The notes: a model not told the origin generated them from the letters alone. 64,000 nt of DNA from Allium sativum (GCA_030737875.1 CM060922.1:756783603-756847602); one strand, 5' to 3'; counted from the stretch's first letter, positions 23,154-36,300 are shown. Translations and numbers: made by a program.

Positions 23154-25189
23154 GTATGAGAAATCTACTCAACACATTTAAAATATGGCTAATCACAGGA
23201 CCACGCCACTTTCGTGGAACGGGTTTTCTCCATTGGATCGCCAGTGCTTTAAAAACAAATCTTTCTTTTAAACATCGCAATGCTTTTTATAAAAATGAAG
23301 CCATTATAAGACTCAGTTCCCATCACACAATGCAACGCAAACCGGAGGATAGAGTTTTTACCTTATAACGGCCAAAATATGCTTGATACGAATAAAACAA
23401 AGGCATTTGATATTATTGCTAGTGTTTATAAGTTTTGAAAACAATTTCAAATCATAACTATCAATCATAGACAGCATTAATGCCCCATACCACTATGTCG
23501 CCATATATAGGTATACAATCAAAATCGCACAGTCACATACTTGGAAATTGGATTTCCATCATGAACCAAGGCAAAAGATAGTCCTTATCGAATTCGAGAC
23601 TGCCTAGCCCGAGCCTCAGGTTCAGAACGCATCAACCCTTTGGATCGTCAGGGTCGGTCCACCGATGTGGATTATTATGCCTGAACACTACGTTTCCCCT
23701 CCCTTTGGGGCGTAAATGAGCCAACGAATGACTCCATCGGTCCCGGATCGACCGATATAATCGAGGCGCCTCGCAACAGCAACAACCACATAAGTCAAAC
23801 TCGTCAGGGCGTGTAAAACCACTGACGCCACTTCTAGCTAGGAAGAAACGCAGGCCCTCCCTGATGTCCTCTCCCGTTTCTGGTTCATACCGGGGTGTGA
23901 GGCTCGCGAATTCACGTTATACACAAAGCTACGCCACACAGGCGGTGCTTTGATCATCACCACAAGACTTTGCTTTTCAACGGAAGCCCTGATCACTGCA
24001 TCTTAGCATGCCACGCAGGAAATTCACACCATGCAACTGATGGCTATCAATCACACAGAATAAATTCCAATGTCAGACACACTGTCCATTTGCAAGTCCG
24101 TTCTGGGTCTGAACGAAACCAGAGGCACTATATACCTCGTAAACCCATCGATCACCACGTACGTCTGGACGATCACCACTCATTATCCATATTTCGGGAT
24201 GCCTCCCAATCAGGACCTCGGTTACCATCCAAACGAGGTGAAGATCTCCGGTCTTCGACCACCGTCTTCATCTTCGACTTCTTATCGTCGATTCAGTTAT
24301 TCGGAATGGGATAAACCCGGTCTTTCTGACAACTCGCGTATATAATAAACAAGTGCAACACTAACATACACACGCATCGTTTCAATTCATTAGTCACTAA
24401 CCGTCAATCAGTAAGAGAACGATTTCCCAAATATTAACCCCGAAGGCCGAAACCAACATCAGATCAATACCCAAGAAACCATTCGACTTAGCCAACCTTC
24501 AGTTAGTTTCTAAATTTCTCATCCATATCGTTTATAATATTTTATAACGATTAATCGCTATTTTTATTTATTTTAAAATAGCCAATTTATTCAAAATGAC
24601 GCTTCGGGCCATAACGCGGCCGTGGTGCTGTTTTTCTTTAGATTTGATTTACACATATCTGAAAATCTAACCGTTGGATCTTCACAAAATTTACATCATT
24701 AGAAAGATCTTTTCAAAACAAATCCATCGGTTCCAGTTTCGGGAAATTCCGACGGTCGGATCGCCCGGTGTAATCATTTGAAGTTTCGATTTCAAAATAC
24801 GAACTACAGCATCGTTATTCGATTAAATATAGTTATATTTATAAATATAAAAATATAATCGATTCTGGCGCTGTTTTTCTTCAGATTTGAATTAAACATT
24901 CCAGACAATCCAACCGTTGGATTTTTACAAAGTTGGTGCCGTTGGAAAGATATTTCCAAAGCGAACCCCACGGTTGCGATTTCAGGAAAATCCGATGGTC
25001 GGATCTCCCGCACTAATCGTTTGAAATCACGGTTTCAAAATACGAACTGCAGCGTCGTTATTCGATATATTTCAATTCCATTTTTATATATATATATCGA
25101 TTCTTCGATTTTAAAACTATATGAATTTCATATTTTTGATAAAAATGATATTTTTATCTAACTGTCTTCTATTTAAACACTTCACTATA

Positions 25190-26045
25190 TTTAACAATTC
25201 ATTTATATAATAAAAATGTGATTTTTATTGTAAAACAATTCATTTCAAAACACTACTATTTTATATAGTTCATATAGGTAACAAAAATAGGATTTTTATT
25301 ATAAAACAATTTCTTTCAAAACAAGATTATTTTATATAGTTCATATAGATGATAAAAATGTGATTTTTATTATAAAACAATTTATTTTAAAATATGAATA
25401 CCATTCAACACATGAATTTCAATTCAACGAATGAATATTGATTCAACACATGAAGGTTTTTTATAGTTTATATATATAGATAAAAATGTGATTTTTATAT
25501 TATATTTAAAACACGAACACCATTCAACACATGAATTTCAATTCAACGAATGAATATCGATTCAACACATGAAGGTTTTCTATAGTTTATATATATAGAT
25601 AAAAATGTGATTTTTATATTTAAAACACGAACACCATTCAACACATGAATTTCAATTCAACGAATGAATATCGATTCAACACCTGAAGGTTTTCTATAGT
25701 TTATATATATAGATAAAAATGTGATTTTTATATTTAAAACACGAATACCATTCAACACATGAATTTCTATCCAACGAATGAATATTGATTCAACACATGA
25801 AGGTTTTCTATAGTTTATATATATAGATAAAAATGTGATTTTTATATTATATTTAAAACACGAACACCATTCAACACATGAATTTCAATTCAACGAATGA
25901 ATATCGATTCAACACATGAAGGTTTTCTATAGTTTATATATATAGATAAAAATGTGATTTTTGTATTATATTTAAAACACGAACACCATTCAACACATGA
26001 ATTTCAATTCAACGAATGAATATCGACTCAACACATGAAGGCTTA
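25190..26045 (-). repeat. Tandem array, unit about 100-115 bp (5' LTR copy)
   Basis: Counterpart of the array at 14200-15090, with the same units and nearly the same number. It lies within the transcribed part of the LTR if the TATA box at 27215-27206 is used. Confidence 0.9.
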
Positions 26046-26836
26046 CTATTCAACGAATAAATATAGTTTCAACAAATGAAAATAATTCAAACACATGAAT
26101 ATTATTCAAAATTTCGGCAGCATAACGGCAGGGTAGTTAAAACCGGGACCGTCCCTAGTACGGCTCCTCGCTCTACCTTAAAACCTCGCGGTTTTTGACA
26201 ATGGGGAATCATGCATCTAGTTCGCACGCAGGCGACATGTATATATTTTTCATTTCCACAAACTAATCCTATGTGGTTTCAACCAAATATTTCTCAACCA
26301 CAAATGGGTATTTTTCAACCACAATCAATCAATATCAACCACAAACAATTGCAATCAACCATTCGCTATCAATCAATTTTTACACCAATCACAACCAATA
26401 AATATCATCCATGGTTTGTGGACGAGGGGCGTGTATATATATATTTATATAGCATTTCACTTCTATTTCAACACATATATAATTTTTACAACGCATATAT
26501 AACTTATACATCGAACGTACAACTTATACAACGCTTATACATGAGGTGTACAACGCTTATATAACTCATACATCGACTATATAATTTATACATCGTCGTT
26601 TTCCATATCGTTTATAAATTAGGTATCTCACATTTGGGTTCCACTCCACCGAAAATAGCAGAAGGCTCAGAAAAATATGTGGTCTCTTCTAGAATGTAGA
26701 AGACGTCCACACGAGTCCACTGTCTCTTGTTTCACTGAATTTCGTCAATACGCGAAAAAGATATGATTTTTAAATGATTAATCAATTTTGCAATGGTTTT
26801 AAACTGTGGAAATTAGTTCAGAAGTTCAAACCCGTT

Positions 26837-27229
26837 ACCTGCCTTAAATCTTCGAAACTAGGTTTTAACCTTTCGCCCGATCCGTGAAGTGTTGCGTCAA
26901 TCAGCCACTGCCACGCTGTAGAGGGGAGAGAGGCGCAACCAACGATGGTGGCGCGGTGGACTCCGGTGGTCGGAATCGGGTGTGGCGGCGGTGGGAACGA
27001 CGCGACTTCCTGGCCCTGGATCTCGACGTACACGAAGCGAGGAGGGGCGAAGGTGGTATAGATTTGAAGAGGGGAGGGAGGCGAACAAAAAACCCAACTG
27101 GAGGCGGGGCTGAAGATCGACGTGGCGGCGGTAAAATGCTCGGAAAGTTTCGAGCCACTTCCGTTGTTTATCGGGGGGGGGGGGGGGGAAGGAGAGAGAA
27201 TTTTCTTTTTTTATAAAAAATATGATTGG
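26837..27229 (-). promoter_or_regulatory. LTR promoter, leader and splice donor (active-side LTR)
   Basis: On the minus strand: CCAAT (27229-27225), TATAAAAAAA (27215-27206), a run of cytosines opposite the G tract at 27172-27188, then a GC-rich leader ending at AAGGCAG|GTAACGGG (donor GT 27838 minus 1000, that is 26838-26837). The G/C tract is longer here than in the 3' LTR, so it is unstable. Being the 5' LTR, this copy would have driven the genomic RNA. Confidence 0.5.
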
Positions 27230-28095
27230 CCGGTGTATATATATTTAAAAAAATTTGGGTTTTCACAAATGAACTCCTTTTTAAACCCAACGAATGTCGT
27301 CCCTAGCATTTTACCCCCATTCCGAACACAATGGGATATGTTTCGTAGGCCCATTCGACTGTTTCAGTCAGTTTCCATTCAAATTAAAATATAAAACATT
27401 CAATATTTGATTTGAACGTACATTTCAATTTGCCAGTGCTACATATTAATTCTAAAAATTCCCGAAAAATAAATCTATCTATGTTTTGACGATACAGTCC
27501 CAACAAAACTAGTTTCGTCGAATTCTGAGATCATTTGCAAAAAGGCCCATTTCTGGCCGATCCAATTTAATTGTAATTGACCAAAACACGTTTTCCTTTG
27601 CCACGCTCACATACTAGCTTCAAAAATTATGAAATTTGAAACCCAGCAATAACTTCGCATCCCGGATCCAACAAAAGCAGTTTCGTCGAATTCCGAGGTC
27701 ATTTGCAAAATGGCCAATTTCACGGGCTATATAATTTCCATAGCGACATTTCTGAAAATTCATTTGGCCATAACTTTTGCTTTCCACTATGAAACTTTGA
27801 TTTTTCAGATTCGTTAGAAAGGTATTCACTAACAGATTTAAATATTTTTGGTTTCACTCAAATCCGTTTTGTTTTGCACCTGGTACAGCCAAACAAAGTT
27901 TGAATTCAAATTTTGAAACTACCGCGCCATTTCAGGCCTTGTTTATAATTCAAAGTGATTATATTTATTTTCAAATGTCGATTTAAACTCACTTTTCATT
28001 GCTATTATTTAAAATATTTATTTTAAATATTTAAAAACCACTATTTTAGCCAATTTAAAATTTTTAAATTGGTTCAGATTTTCTGGGTCGTTACA

Positions 28096-28100
28096 TTTCC
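28096..28100. repeat. Target-site duplication TTTCC (right)
   Basis: Matches 11810-11814 exactly and confirms that 11815-28095 is one insertion. Confidence 0.9.
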
Positions 28101-28560
28101 CTCGGTTAGTTAGTCATCACGGCTCCTCTTATGAGACTTGAGGTGGAGTTTTGAGAGTGAAGAAGGGTTGTTGTGTGATTACGCGAGGAGTTTTGGAGGA
28201 GGGAAACCTATATAGTTTGGTCGGTTCGGTTGTCGACAGCGGAAGGTGGGTGACGATTGAAGAACCTAGTCCGTAGCAAGGTGGAGAGGTTAATATGGTC
28301 ACTACTGATGGTCCTAAGGTGGAGGATCATGGTATCGACAAGGGTCTAGATGTTGATGATGCTCGAGGGATCCCAGAGATGAAGGGATCATGTCAAGCGG
28401 AAGATGGATATCGAGTTGTGAAATCTACAAAGACGAGATGGAGGTATTTATGATGTTATAAACGCTTTTGAAGATCACTATTAGCGTGGTGTAGGAATGA
28501 GGGAGGCGCATCATTAGTGGGCGATGGTGGAGGTTTGAAGATCACTAATGGTAGTTCTTT
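28101..28560 (+). pseudogene. Possible continuation of the copia relic
   Basis: If the element at 11815-28095 and one TTTCC are removed, the frame left of 11814 runs into this stretch. It shows a weak GNLYSLVGSVV-like segment near 28210, resembling the copia region between protease and integrase zinc finger (usually LY-x-L-x-G). Stops and frameshifts are frequent. No integrase follows; a separate gag begins at 28570. The assignment is weak. Confidence 0.3.
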
Positions 28561-28569
28561 TGTAGAAGT

Positions 28570-29596
28570 TTGGTGCAATGTTAGACCACCACTTTTTAAC
28601 GACATTAATTATGCATAACTGGCATCCAAAATGAAAAATTATTTACAATTTGTAGGATTAGACACTTGGATTTCCACACAAACCGAATGTGTGGGCCCCA
28701 CTGTTTAATTTTGCACTATGGACTAATGATTAGAAAGCCACTGCACAAAATAATTCTAAAGCGATGAAAATTTTCTTCTGTTCATCAGATAGAAATGAAT
28801 TTAATAGGGTGTCCGTTTGTAAATCTGCATTTGAAATCTGGAAAACTTTGCAAGTAACTCATGAAGAAACAAACAAAGTTAAACAAACCAAAACTCCCAT
28901 GTTAACCAACAGTTTGGGTTATTAAAAATGAATCAGAATGAGTCTATCACCGATATGTAGTGCAGGTTCTAGGAAATCGTGCATTCCCTAATGGCTATGG
29001 GAAAATCATATTCTGAGGAAGGTCAAGTCAGAAAAGTTTTGAATTCGTTAACGACCGATTGGGGTCAAAAGACATTTGCAATTGAAGAAGCCAATGGCAT
29101 CAGTAAAAAAAATTAAGGATATAATTAGTAGTTTAATGTTGTTTGAATTCCAGATGCAAGTAAGAGAAGAAAATAAGTCATTAGAAAAGAAATCGATAAT
29201 ATTTAAAGCATCGACTAAAGATTCGGACTCAGATAGCGACGATGATGAAGAAAAAGCCTTGATGATAAGGAATTTAAAACAATTCCTAAGATTTAGAAAA
29301 AGAAATAACTTCAAAAGGATTGAGCAAAGAAATCAAGTGAAATATAATAATGAGAATATGAGTAATATCAAATGTTATAACTGCAATGAGTTTGGCCATC
29401 TGAAAAGATTTTGACCATATCCGAAAAAAAAAATCAACCTAGAAATGATAGTTCATCAAAGAAAACGAAAAGAACGTATGTAGCAACTCTAGACGATTCA
29501 GATTCATCTTCCAGTGATAAAGAGCAAGAAACGAATAATTCGAATATGTGCTTCACAACAATTCACGAATCAAAAGAAATCGAAGAAAGAATCTAA
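28570..29596 (+). pseudogene. Copia Gag relic (UBN2-type)
   Basis: The plus strand reads RPPLFNDINYA near 28583, MKNYLQFVGLDTW near 28630, and MNQNESITDM near 28930, then EEGQVRKVLNSLTTDW. These are typical of plant copia Gag (UBN2/DUF4219 family). A zinc knuckle CYNCNEFGHLKRF follows near 29370; its last Cys is replaced by Phe followed by a stop. A Ser/Asp-rich tail follows (29411-29596). Stops and frameshifts before 29076 make it dead. Gag would have formed the particle of a copia element. No LTR was found for it. Confidence 0.8.
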
Positions 29597-30123
29597 AATA
29601 GGTACACCTTAATAATTATTTAATTGCTTAAATGGTTGTTAGATTGCTTGCTTGATTGTTGTGCTTTGTTTAAAAGTTGAATTTTCAACTCAAATTTTGA
29701 AATTTCGAAATTTGAAATTCGATATAGTAATTATTTAATAATAAAATAATTTAAATTAGTGTTTTTAAAATAAATATTATCCCAGGAAATAATTCAATAA
29801 GAATATAGAGTTATAAATAATTCAAATAGTTCTCCATCTTTTTTAAATTTCGAAATTTAAATAGTCCAGTGATGAAAATTAAGGGGTATGTCGACATGCC
29901 CATTTGCATATGTCGACATATACTAGAAAGTTAAATTTCGAAATTCATATTTGAAATTCAAACTTTTTAAATTGCCTCCATCTTTTTACCAACTTCAATG
30001 TGACTAAAAAGGTTCCCTCTAAACCAGTGAATTGTCCTTTAATTCTCTATATTTACTACTTATTCCTTTCATTTCTTTTCTATCTTTATTTCAAAATTAA
30101 AAACTACTCTTTATAAATATTTA
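29597..30123. other. Spacer with a TATGTCGACAT inverted repeat
   Basis: AT-rich non-coding stretch. Near 29887-29926 TATGTCGACATG and CATATGTCGACATA form an inverted repeat around CCCATTTG. The block has the look of the palindromic clusters in the LTRs of this window, but no LTR ends were found. Confidence 0.4.
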
Positions 30124-31214
30124 ATGGCTCCTCGAGCACTCCAAAAAGCATGAGATTAACCAAGACTTTTAAGGACTTCCTATTTAATAACTCGAATGTT
30201 ATCAAAGATTACACTAGTCATGTAAATCTTGGTAAAGCCGACATTGGAAAATTTGCTATCTTTAGTGATTTCGCTTCTTATGAACTTGAACCTTTTTTTA
30301 ATCGAAAAAGAATTTTATGTCTTGTTGATTCTCGGGATAATGATGAAGTTTGTTATCCCAATCTTGTGAAAATGTATATTCAAATTTGAATTGTGATTTT
30401 TATCAAGGAAGTGAAGATAGGATTTGGAGTATTGTTAAAGAAACACAAATTGTTTTAGATTGTGATGTTTTAATTACCATTTTGGGTTGCAGGAATATGG
30501 GGATGGATCTTTCAGATTTTAATACTGATCAAAGTGAATTAGAAACTTTTCATCATATTTTTGAAAACGATGAAATTTTGGAATTCAAAAATCTTTTTTA
30601 TCGTCCAAAAGCAAGAATTGTCTACTTCAACACACCGTCACCCCTCGTTAGGAAATTTCAATAACCCTGCCATGAAAGTTAACAATATATCTTTGCTATT
30701 TTTGGAAATTATGAAATCAATTGGGTGAAAGTGATTTGAAGTGAGTTTCAATCAAAGGAAATTTCAATAAAAGAAAGTATATTATATCATGTAGTTTACA
30801 TTACACGTATTTTTTGAAATTTTTTGAGTTGATTTCAAAAGAGAAGAGTTCATTTCAATAAAAAAAATCAATGCTAGAAATATTTCTCTTTTGAAGATTC
30901 CATTTATGTTTCATCCATATAAAATGTATGCGGAAAAGCGAGCAAGAATAGAACAAAAAGAAGAAACCGATCAAATGGATATTGAGGAAGATGAAGAAGA
31001 TACCTCTTTAGAAAGCACTGAAGTTACTACCAACCCCGCCAAGAAAACCATTCTTCAAAATCAAAAGATTTTAGCCAAAAACCAGATGATACTTAAGATA
31101 TCATTTAGTAAGAAATTTGAAAAGATTTCTACTAAAATGAGTAAGTTCTTTGGCAAAGTTGGAAGAAAATTTGGCTTGTCATCCTCCTCATCCTCCTCCT
31201 TTGAGGAGTTCTAA
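30124..31214 (+). pseudogene. Broken gene like putative plant transposon protein
   Basis: Three frames follow one another. First ATGGCTCCTCG at 30124 with a frameshift near 30150; then 30150-30389 (FKDFLFNNSNV, CYPNLVKMYIQI); then 30350-30664 (EDRIWSIVKETQIVLDC, ILGCRNMGMDLSDF, PKARIVYF); then 30891-31214, an acidic stretch (QMDIEEDEEDT) followed by a basic coiled segment and a Ser run. The P-x-L-V-x-x-x-Y followed by a fold with V-x-G/LGC motifs recalls the plant-specific putative plant transposon protein domain. Molecular function is unknown. It lies 0.5 kb after a copia gag relic in the same orientation and may belong to the same element. Confidence 0.45.
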
Positions 31215-31686
31215 GGTTAATATCATAATGTATTTGCTTGTATTTCAATTTTCGCATTTCATCTTAAGTTATATACTCATTTCATGTATTGTTATCATTA
31301 TATTGAAATGAAGTTCTTTATTCCTGTAAATGCTTGTTTGAACATCTATGGAATTACTATTAAAACAATAAAAAAAAATATATAAGTCGAAATGGATCAG
31401 TAAATAATAGAATTCTTCAAACTTGAAAAACACACATGCATATGTCAACATTTAGAAACGCACGTCTCAACAAATAATTGTATAGTTTTCAGAATTGTTT
31501 GAATTTGAAACTACTCTAATCGACTCATGTTTATTCACATCAAACGATTTTTAGAGTCTATTTATACCCTTCTCTTCCAGAAAAACTTATCCATTTATAT
31601 TATCTGTACTTCCTTTCACCAATTCTTAATAAATTAAAAACAATGGATTCACAATCTTAGTGAGAATCTTGGAGAAATTCATAATC
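31215..31686. other. AT-rich stretch, nothing recognised
   Basis: No ORF, repeat or element end could be supported. It separates two relics in opposite orientation, so at least one junction or deletion lies here. Confidence 0.5.
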
Positions 31687-33330
31687 TTAGAGAGAACCTT
31701 GAACTCCGCCATCCGCTGAATTCTCTCTAGCTTCATGACCATCTCCATCGCTACTAGAGGAAATCTGTGGATTGTCATATGGTGTATCATCAATTACTTT
31801 GTCACTATTATCAATAGTAAGAACCCTACTTCGTGTTTGAAAACTGGGAATCTCGGTCTTTTCAGACTTCTCCATAGTTGAATCTGAACCATCTGATAAA
31901 CTTTCCAAAGGTTTAAACATTGTTGACTCATCAAAAGTCACATGTCTGGAATGTATAACTTTCTTTATAACTGGATTCCAAATCCTACATCCTTTTATTT
32001 CATTTATATAACCAAAAAACACATTTGAAGGCCATATGTTCTAACTTATCATGTCCTGTATTATGAACTTAAACTGCACAACCAAATATATGAAAATAAC
32101 TTAATAAAGTATATTTTCCTTTCGATAGCTCCTCTGGAATCTTCCCACCAATGGCTGAGCACGGAATCTGATTAATAATATGTGTTGTAGTCGAAATAGT
32201 ATCAGATCAAAAACCTTTAGACATACCCGCAGTCAATATCAAGCAATAAGCCTTCTCAAGTAGGGTCATATTAATCCTCTCAACAACCCCATTGGATTGC
32301 AGATCATCAGGTGTAGTAAAATGCCTTCTAATACCGTGTTGTCTTTAATAATCGAGGAACTCTTTGGAGATATATTCACTATCATTGTCGAATATAAGAA
32401 TCTTCAATTTCTTTTTTGTTTGGTTCTTAACAAGAGCTAACAGAACCTTAAACTTCTCAAATACCTCTGACTTAGCTTTCATTACATACCCCCAAACCTT
32501 GCACGAGTAGTCATCAATGAGTGAAACAAAATAACAAGCTCCACCAATGGAAGTTGTAGGATATGGTCTCCAAACATCTGAATGCACGTAATCAAGTGCC
32601 CTCTTAGAAGTATGCGTACCATCACCAAAAGAAACTTTGGTTTTCTTTGTCAATATACATTCCTTGCAAAAGTTCAACTTGCTGAAGATTTCTCCCCTGA
32701 TCTTTTCCTTCTTACGAAACAATTCTAAGTTCTTCTTTGAAGTATGACCTAATCTCATATGCCAAAGCTTGGTAGCATCGAAGCTTTTAGAACTATCGAC
32801 TTCAACGGAAAATTCTCCATGAATAGTGGTACCCATTAACAAATACAAATTTCGTACCATAACACCCTTCATCAATATAAGTGCCTCTCCAGAATCTCTC
32901 AAAGCATCCCTAACAATGGTTATCTTGTATCCCAATGATGTCAATTGGCCAAATGATGTCAATGACTTTCGAAGACCTAGGACATAACGAACATCTAAAA
33001 GTGTGCGAACAATCCCATCATACATGAGGATGCAAACTGAACCAACTCCTATAGATTTAGTGTAGCATCGCTCCCCATAAGGATGAAACTTCCCTCTTTA
33101 GCATCAAAGGGGAAAAAATAATTCTTATTAGGAGTCATGTGAAATGATGCTGCAGAATCTAAAATCCAGTGGTCTGCAACATATGATACAACCGCCGTCA
33201 ACAAATCACTAACATTTTTCTCCATCGCAAAAGATGAAAAACCACTAATCTTTTTAAGACAACCCAAATCAGCTCGCCTTCTAAACTGACTATAACCACT
33301 CAATTCCAGTTTAAAAAGTAAGCTTCATTG
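31687..33330 (-). pseudogene. Copia Pol relic: protease and integrase
   Basis: On the minus strand: protease WILDSAASFHM near 33160 (catalytic D-S-x), then a GAG pre-integrase segment (KLWHMRLGHTSKKNLE near 32760, zinc ligands H and CKECIL), and integrase core with LDYVHSDVW (first Asp, near 32600), IFDNDSEY (second Asp, near 32390) and NGVVER (Glu, near 32310). A C-terminal piece ends near 31687 (FFGYINEIKGCRIWNP). Frames change between 33049, 33025, 32345 and 32022, with stops. RT and RNase H are missing, so the element is truncated. It is opposite in strand to the gag relic at 28570, so they are two elements or a rearranged one. Confidence 0.88.
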
Positions 33331-36300
33331 GAATGTCCTGCGATAAACCAAATTTTCGATCTTTGATAGTTGATACTTAACACATCCACGGTGTTCATGT
33401 ACCGCAAAATCAAATATCGCAAACTTGATTCATCAGGGTTTAATCATAGAAAACACATCATAACAGAAACACAATATAATATTCAATATATATCTGTACA
33501 GCAGAAACTTTTACAATGGAAAACATTTATCATCGGGGTTAAACACATTATTGCATCATCGATCCATATACATCCAAGTATGAATAGCATAATACGTCCT
33601 GCCACCCGACGAAGAACTCCAGCTTTTCTGAATCAACTGCAAACACTTCATCCACTGGTTTAAACTTAAAACACACTCGGATCTGACCCAAGCGTCAAAC
33701 ACTCAAGTCAGGTTTGGATTAACCAGTTTTAAAAACTAGATAACAAACCATAACCCATCTCATACAATCATCAACCAAGATTCGAAGGTTTCAAAATTCA
33801 TGCCTTTGAAAAATGAAGCTATTATTAGACTCAAGTCACATCACACAATGCAATACATACTGAAGGATAGTAATAACCTGAATTTCAAAAGACTAAAACT
33901 TTTTTCTAAATATCCCAATGTTTCAAAGCTCGAGTCGACTTGTTTGGTATCCTGCAGAAAATACAGAGACAATAAATATATCAAAGCTCAGAAAACATCT
34001 CACAATGGAATGGAATAAAATAAAATATAATCAAATATGGCCTTACCAAAGTAATAATACTATCCAACCAGTATCCAAAGCTATCATATCTTTGCCATAA
34101 ACCTAACATGCGAGTGTGTTATGAGGATGTGGTCAAAACACAAGTTCTAGTGAATGGACTTAAACTACACCTTCTGAAATAACCATACATATATCGTTTA
34201 GTTGCATTTTCTTGTTTATTAGGTTGTTTTGGGTTAATAGCAATCAAGGCTTTACACACACATTGTACCCATCTACATCCCCGTAGATTAACCTAATATA
34301 GTATATATGTAGCTACCACTAATATATCAAGGTACTTCCCATAGTACCCTCCTCACAGGTCGCCACCATCATGCTACGGAAGTGTATCTTATGTTGAACG
34401 ATGTACAGAAATCTGAATCATAATGCCACATTACCACACAGAACCCTCCTCGCTATGCCACAAAAGCGTACGGAGTAATGTCTTAACGGCTACGATACAC
34501 CACAAAGTGCGTGTACCTAGACCCTCACATGTACGTACTGTCTACTGCAACTCGAGTCCCATAATAGGTAACATCCAATGCAAGGAACTCGGTCGGAAGC
34601 CTTTCCATATATGTATAGGCCTGCCTTTAAGGACTTGCAATACTGATATCCAAGTATGTTCTACTTTTTCATGGTGGCTATGGTCCTACCTAGACCCCTC
34701 CCTCAACTAGTGAAAGACTACATCAAGAGCTAAGTGATGTTCCCCTAACAACCGATTTAGCATCCAATTTGGCGTGTCCCTCAACCATGCCTTGATAGTG
34801 AAAGGACAATGATATCTTGGTTTAGCTCTAGTCTTTCCATATCCTACTAACTGCCGATGACAGGTATTCGACGATTACTATTCTTAATTTGGTCTTAATA
34901 ATCCTCCCTCTACGAGCGAGGCAAACCGCCGAATCATCCTAATGCCATGCCGCCACAGCCTTCTAACTGCCAAGCTACCGTTGCAGTCAAGATATACCCC
35001 GCTGGGTGGTATAATGTAGACCCCCACATATGCGAGTACATCCTGAGCGTGTACCGCATAGAGGACCACCATAGAGTACTCCACCACATCCCTGGGAAGC
35101 CGCATGCTTCCTTCCATCCCACCAAGTAATCAAGCTGCATGTCGAGCTGAGTAATCAAGTGGATGTGCTCCTCCAGTGCATCTAGACACCCCGATGATCT
35201 ACCACGTTGGGTTCTTCACCTTTAGATGCGCGGACTGGTTCAAGTGCCTCACGCTAACATGTTATTAGACCCTATTTCTAATCTTTTAATCATGAGCTTG
35301 CTCTATCTTATCAGCTTACCAATTAACTTGATTATCCACAATATATTTTTATTCAGGTTGTCAGGCTTTCTCCGAGCCCTTTATATCTCTAAGGAATGGA
35401 CCCCTCTTAATTTTTAATCTAGTGATATAACTTAACCCATTTAAGTTCATTAATAAGCCCATAACATGTTATTCCCTAGATTGTAATTAACGAATGTACA
35501 ATCTTTTTTACATTAGTACCGTGTCATTCATTGTCCAATTTCAGTTTTACAGGTTACAATAACATGTTCTACTCAATGTATAATTACGTATATCTTATCT
35601 CCATCCACATGTTTTCTAATAACATGTTACATTTATATATATGATTAATATAACTTATTTCATTCCATAAGTCTACCTCATTCTTTCTTATTTAACCATA
35701 ACCTCATCTTACACTATCATTACAACATGTTGTTGTTTACCTATTAACTTAGTTCTCTTAACAAAGGTTTATTAATAAGTTTCCTTTTCATTTATTATAA
35801 CCTATGTTTTAATTTCCACTTGTCCCTAGGACAAGCGTACCTATTATAGTCCATTCTCATTCACATTATCAGTTATAGTAGGTTATATTCCCCGTTCTTC
35901 GCATTTTCTTTGGTTCTTTAATGTTAACCAAACCCTTGTTGCTGTAACTTTTATCTCTTTACTGTCTTGTAAATTTTCACACATATCATTTATTTCCATT
36001 GCATACGTATCATTTATATATATGTTTAGGCACCGGGCCTCTCACATTAAATTGACCACTTGTGGACGCTGGATTTGCTGGGCAGTTCCGGGCAGGTACC
36101 ACAAGTTGAACTTAACCTCGTGTCTCAGTGCGATTGTCTATAATTTTCCAATTACTGTAAATTTTTCATACAAATTAGGCATATCTATTCTTTTTCTGTT
36201 ATTATCAATTTTACTATTGTGATCTTTCTTTCTTTATTCACAACATGCATGTTCCTTACTTCTTTAAGGAAAATATTTCATGCACCTTATTAGTTTGATC

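Larger units (their letters stand above)
11815..28095 (-). mobile_element. Complete but dead Ty3/gypsy element with 5.3 kb LTRs
   Basis: The 16.28 kb element lies on the minus strand: 5' LTR 22764-28095, PBS 22749-22760, Gag-Pol 22511-18336, a non-coding 3' stretch, PPT 17161-17150, and 3' LTR 11815-17149. Both LTRs fit TG...CA on the minus strand (TGTAACGACCC to GGGGTTGTCACA); the left terminal base pair of the 3' LTR is mutated. Domain order Gag-PR-RT-RH-IN with a chromodomain-like end indicates a chromovirus, probably of the Tekay/Del group. The two LTRs together make up about two thirds of the element. Stops and frameshifts in pol make it non-autonomous. Confidence 0.93.
22764..28095 (-). 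repeat. 5' LTR of the 16.3 kb gypsy element
   Basis: 5332 bp. Minus-strand ends are TGTAACGACCC (28095) and GGTTGTCACA (22764). Layout is as in 11815-17149. The two copies show many scattered differences but the same order, so the insertion is old but not ancient; a divergence date would need an alignment. Confidence 0.93.

Noticed and set aside
31269..31451. Minus-strand 60-codon ORF in the AT-rich spacer
   Set aside because: Low-complexity Tyr/Phe/Ile composition, as expected from random AT-rich sequence.
34423..35158. Cluster of short ORFs on both strands in the LTR-like region
   Set aside because: No homology to known domains, overlapping on both strands, and the segment is LTR-like by its neighbouring blocks.
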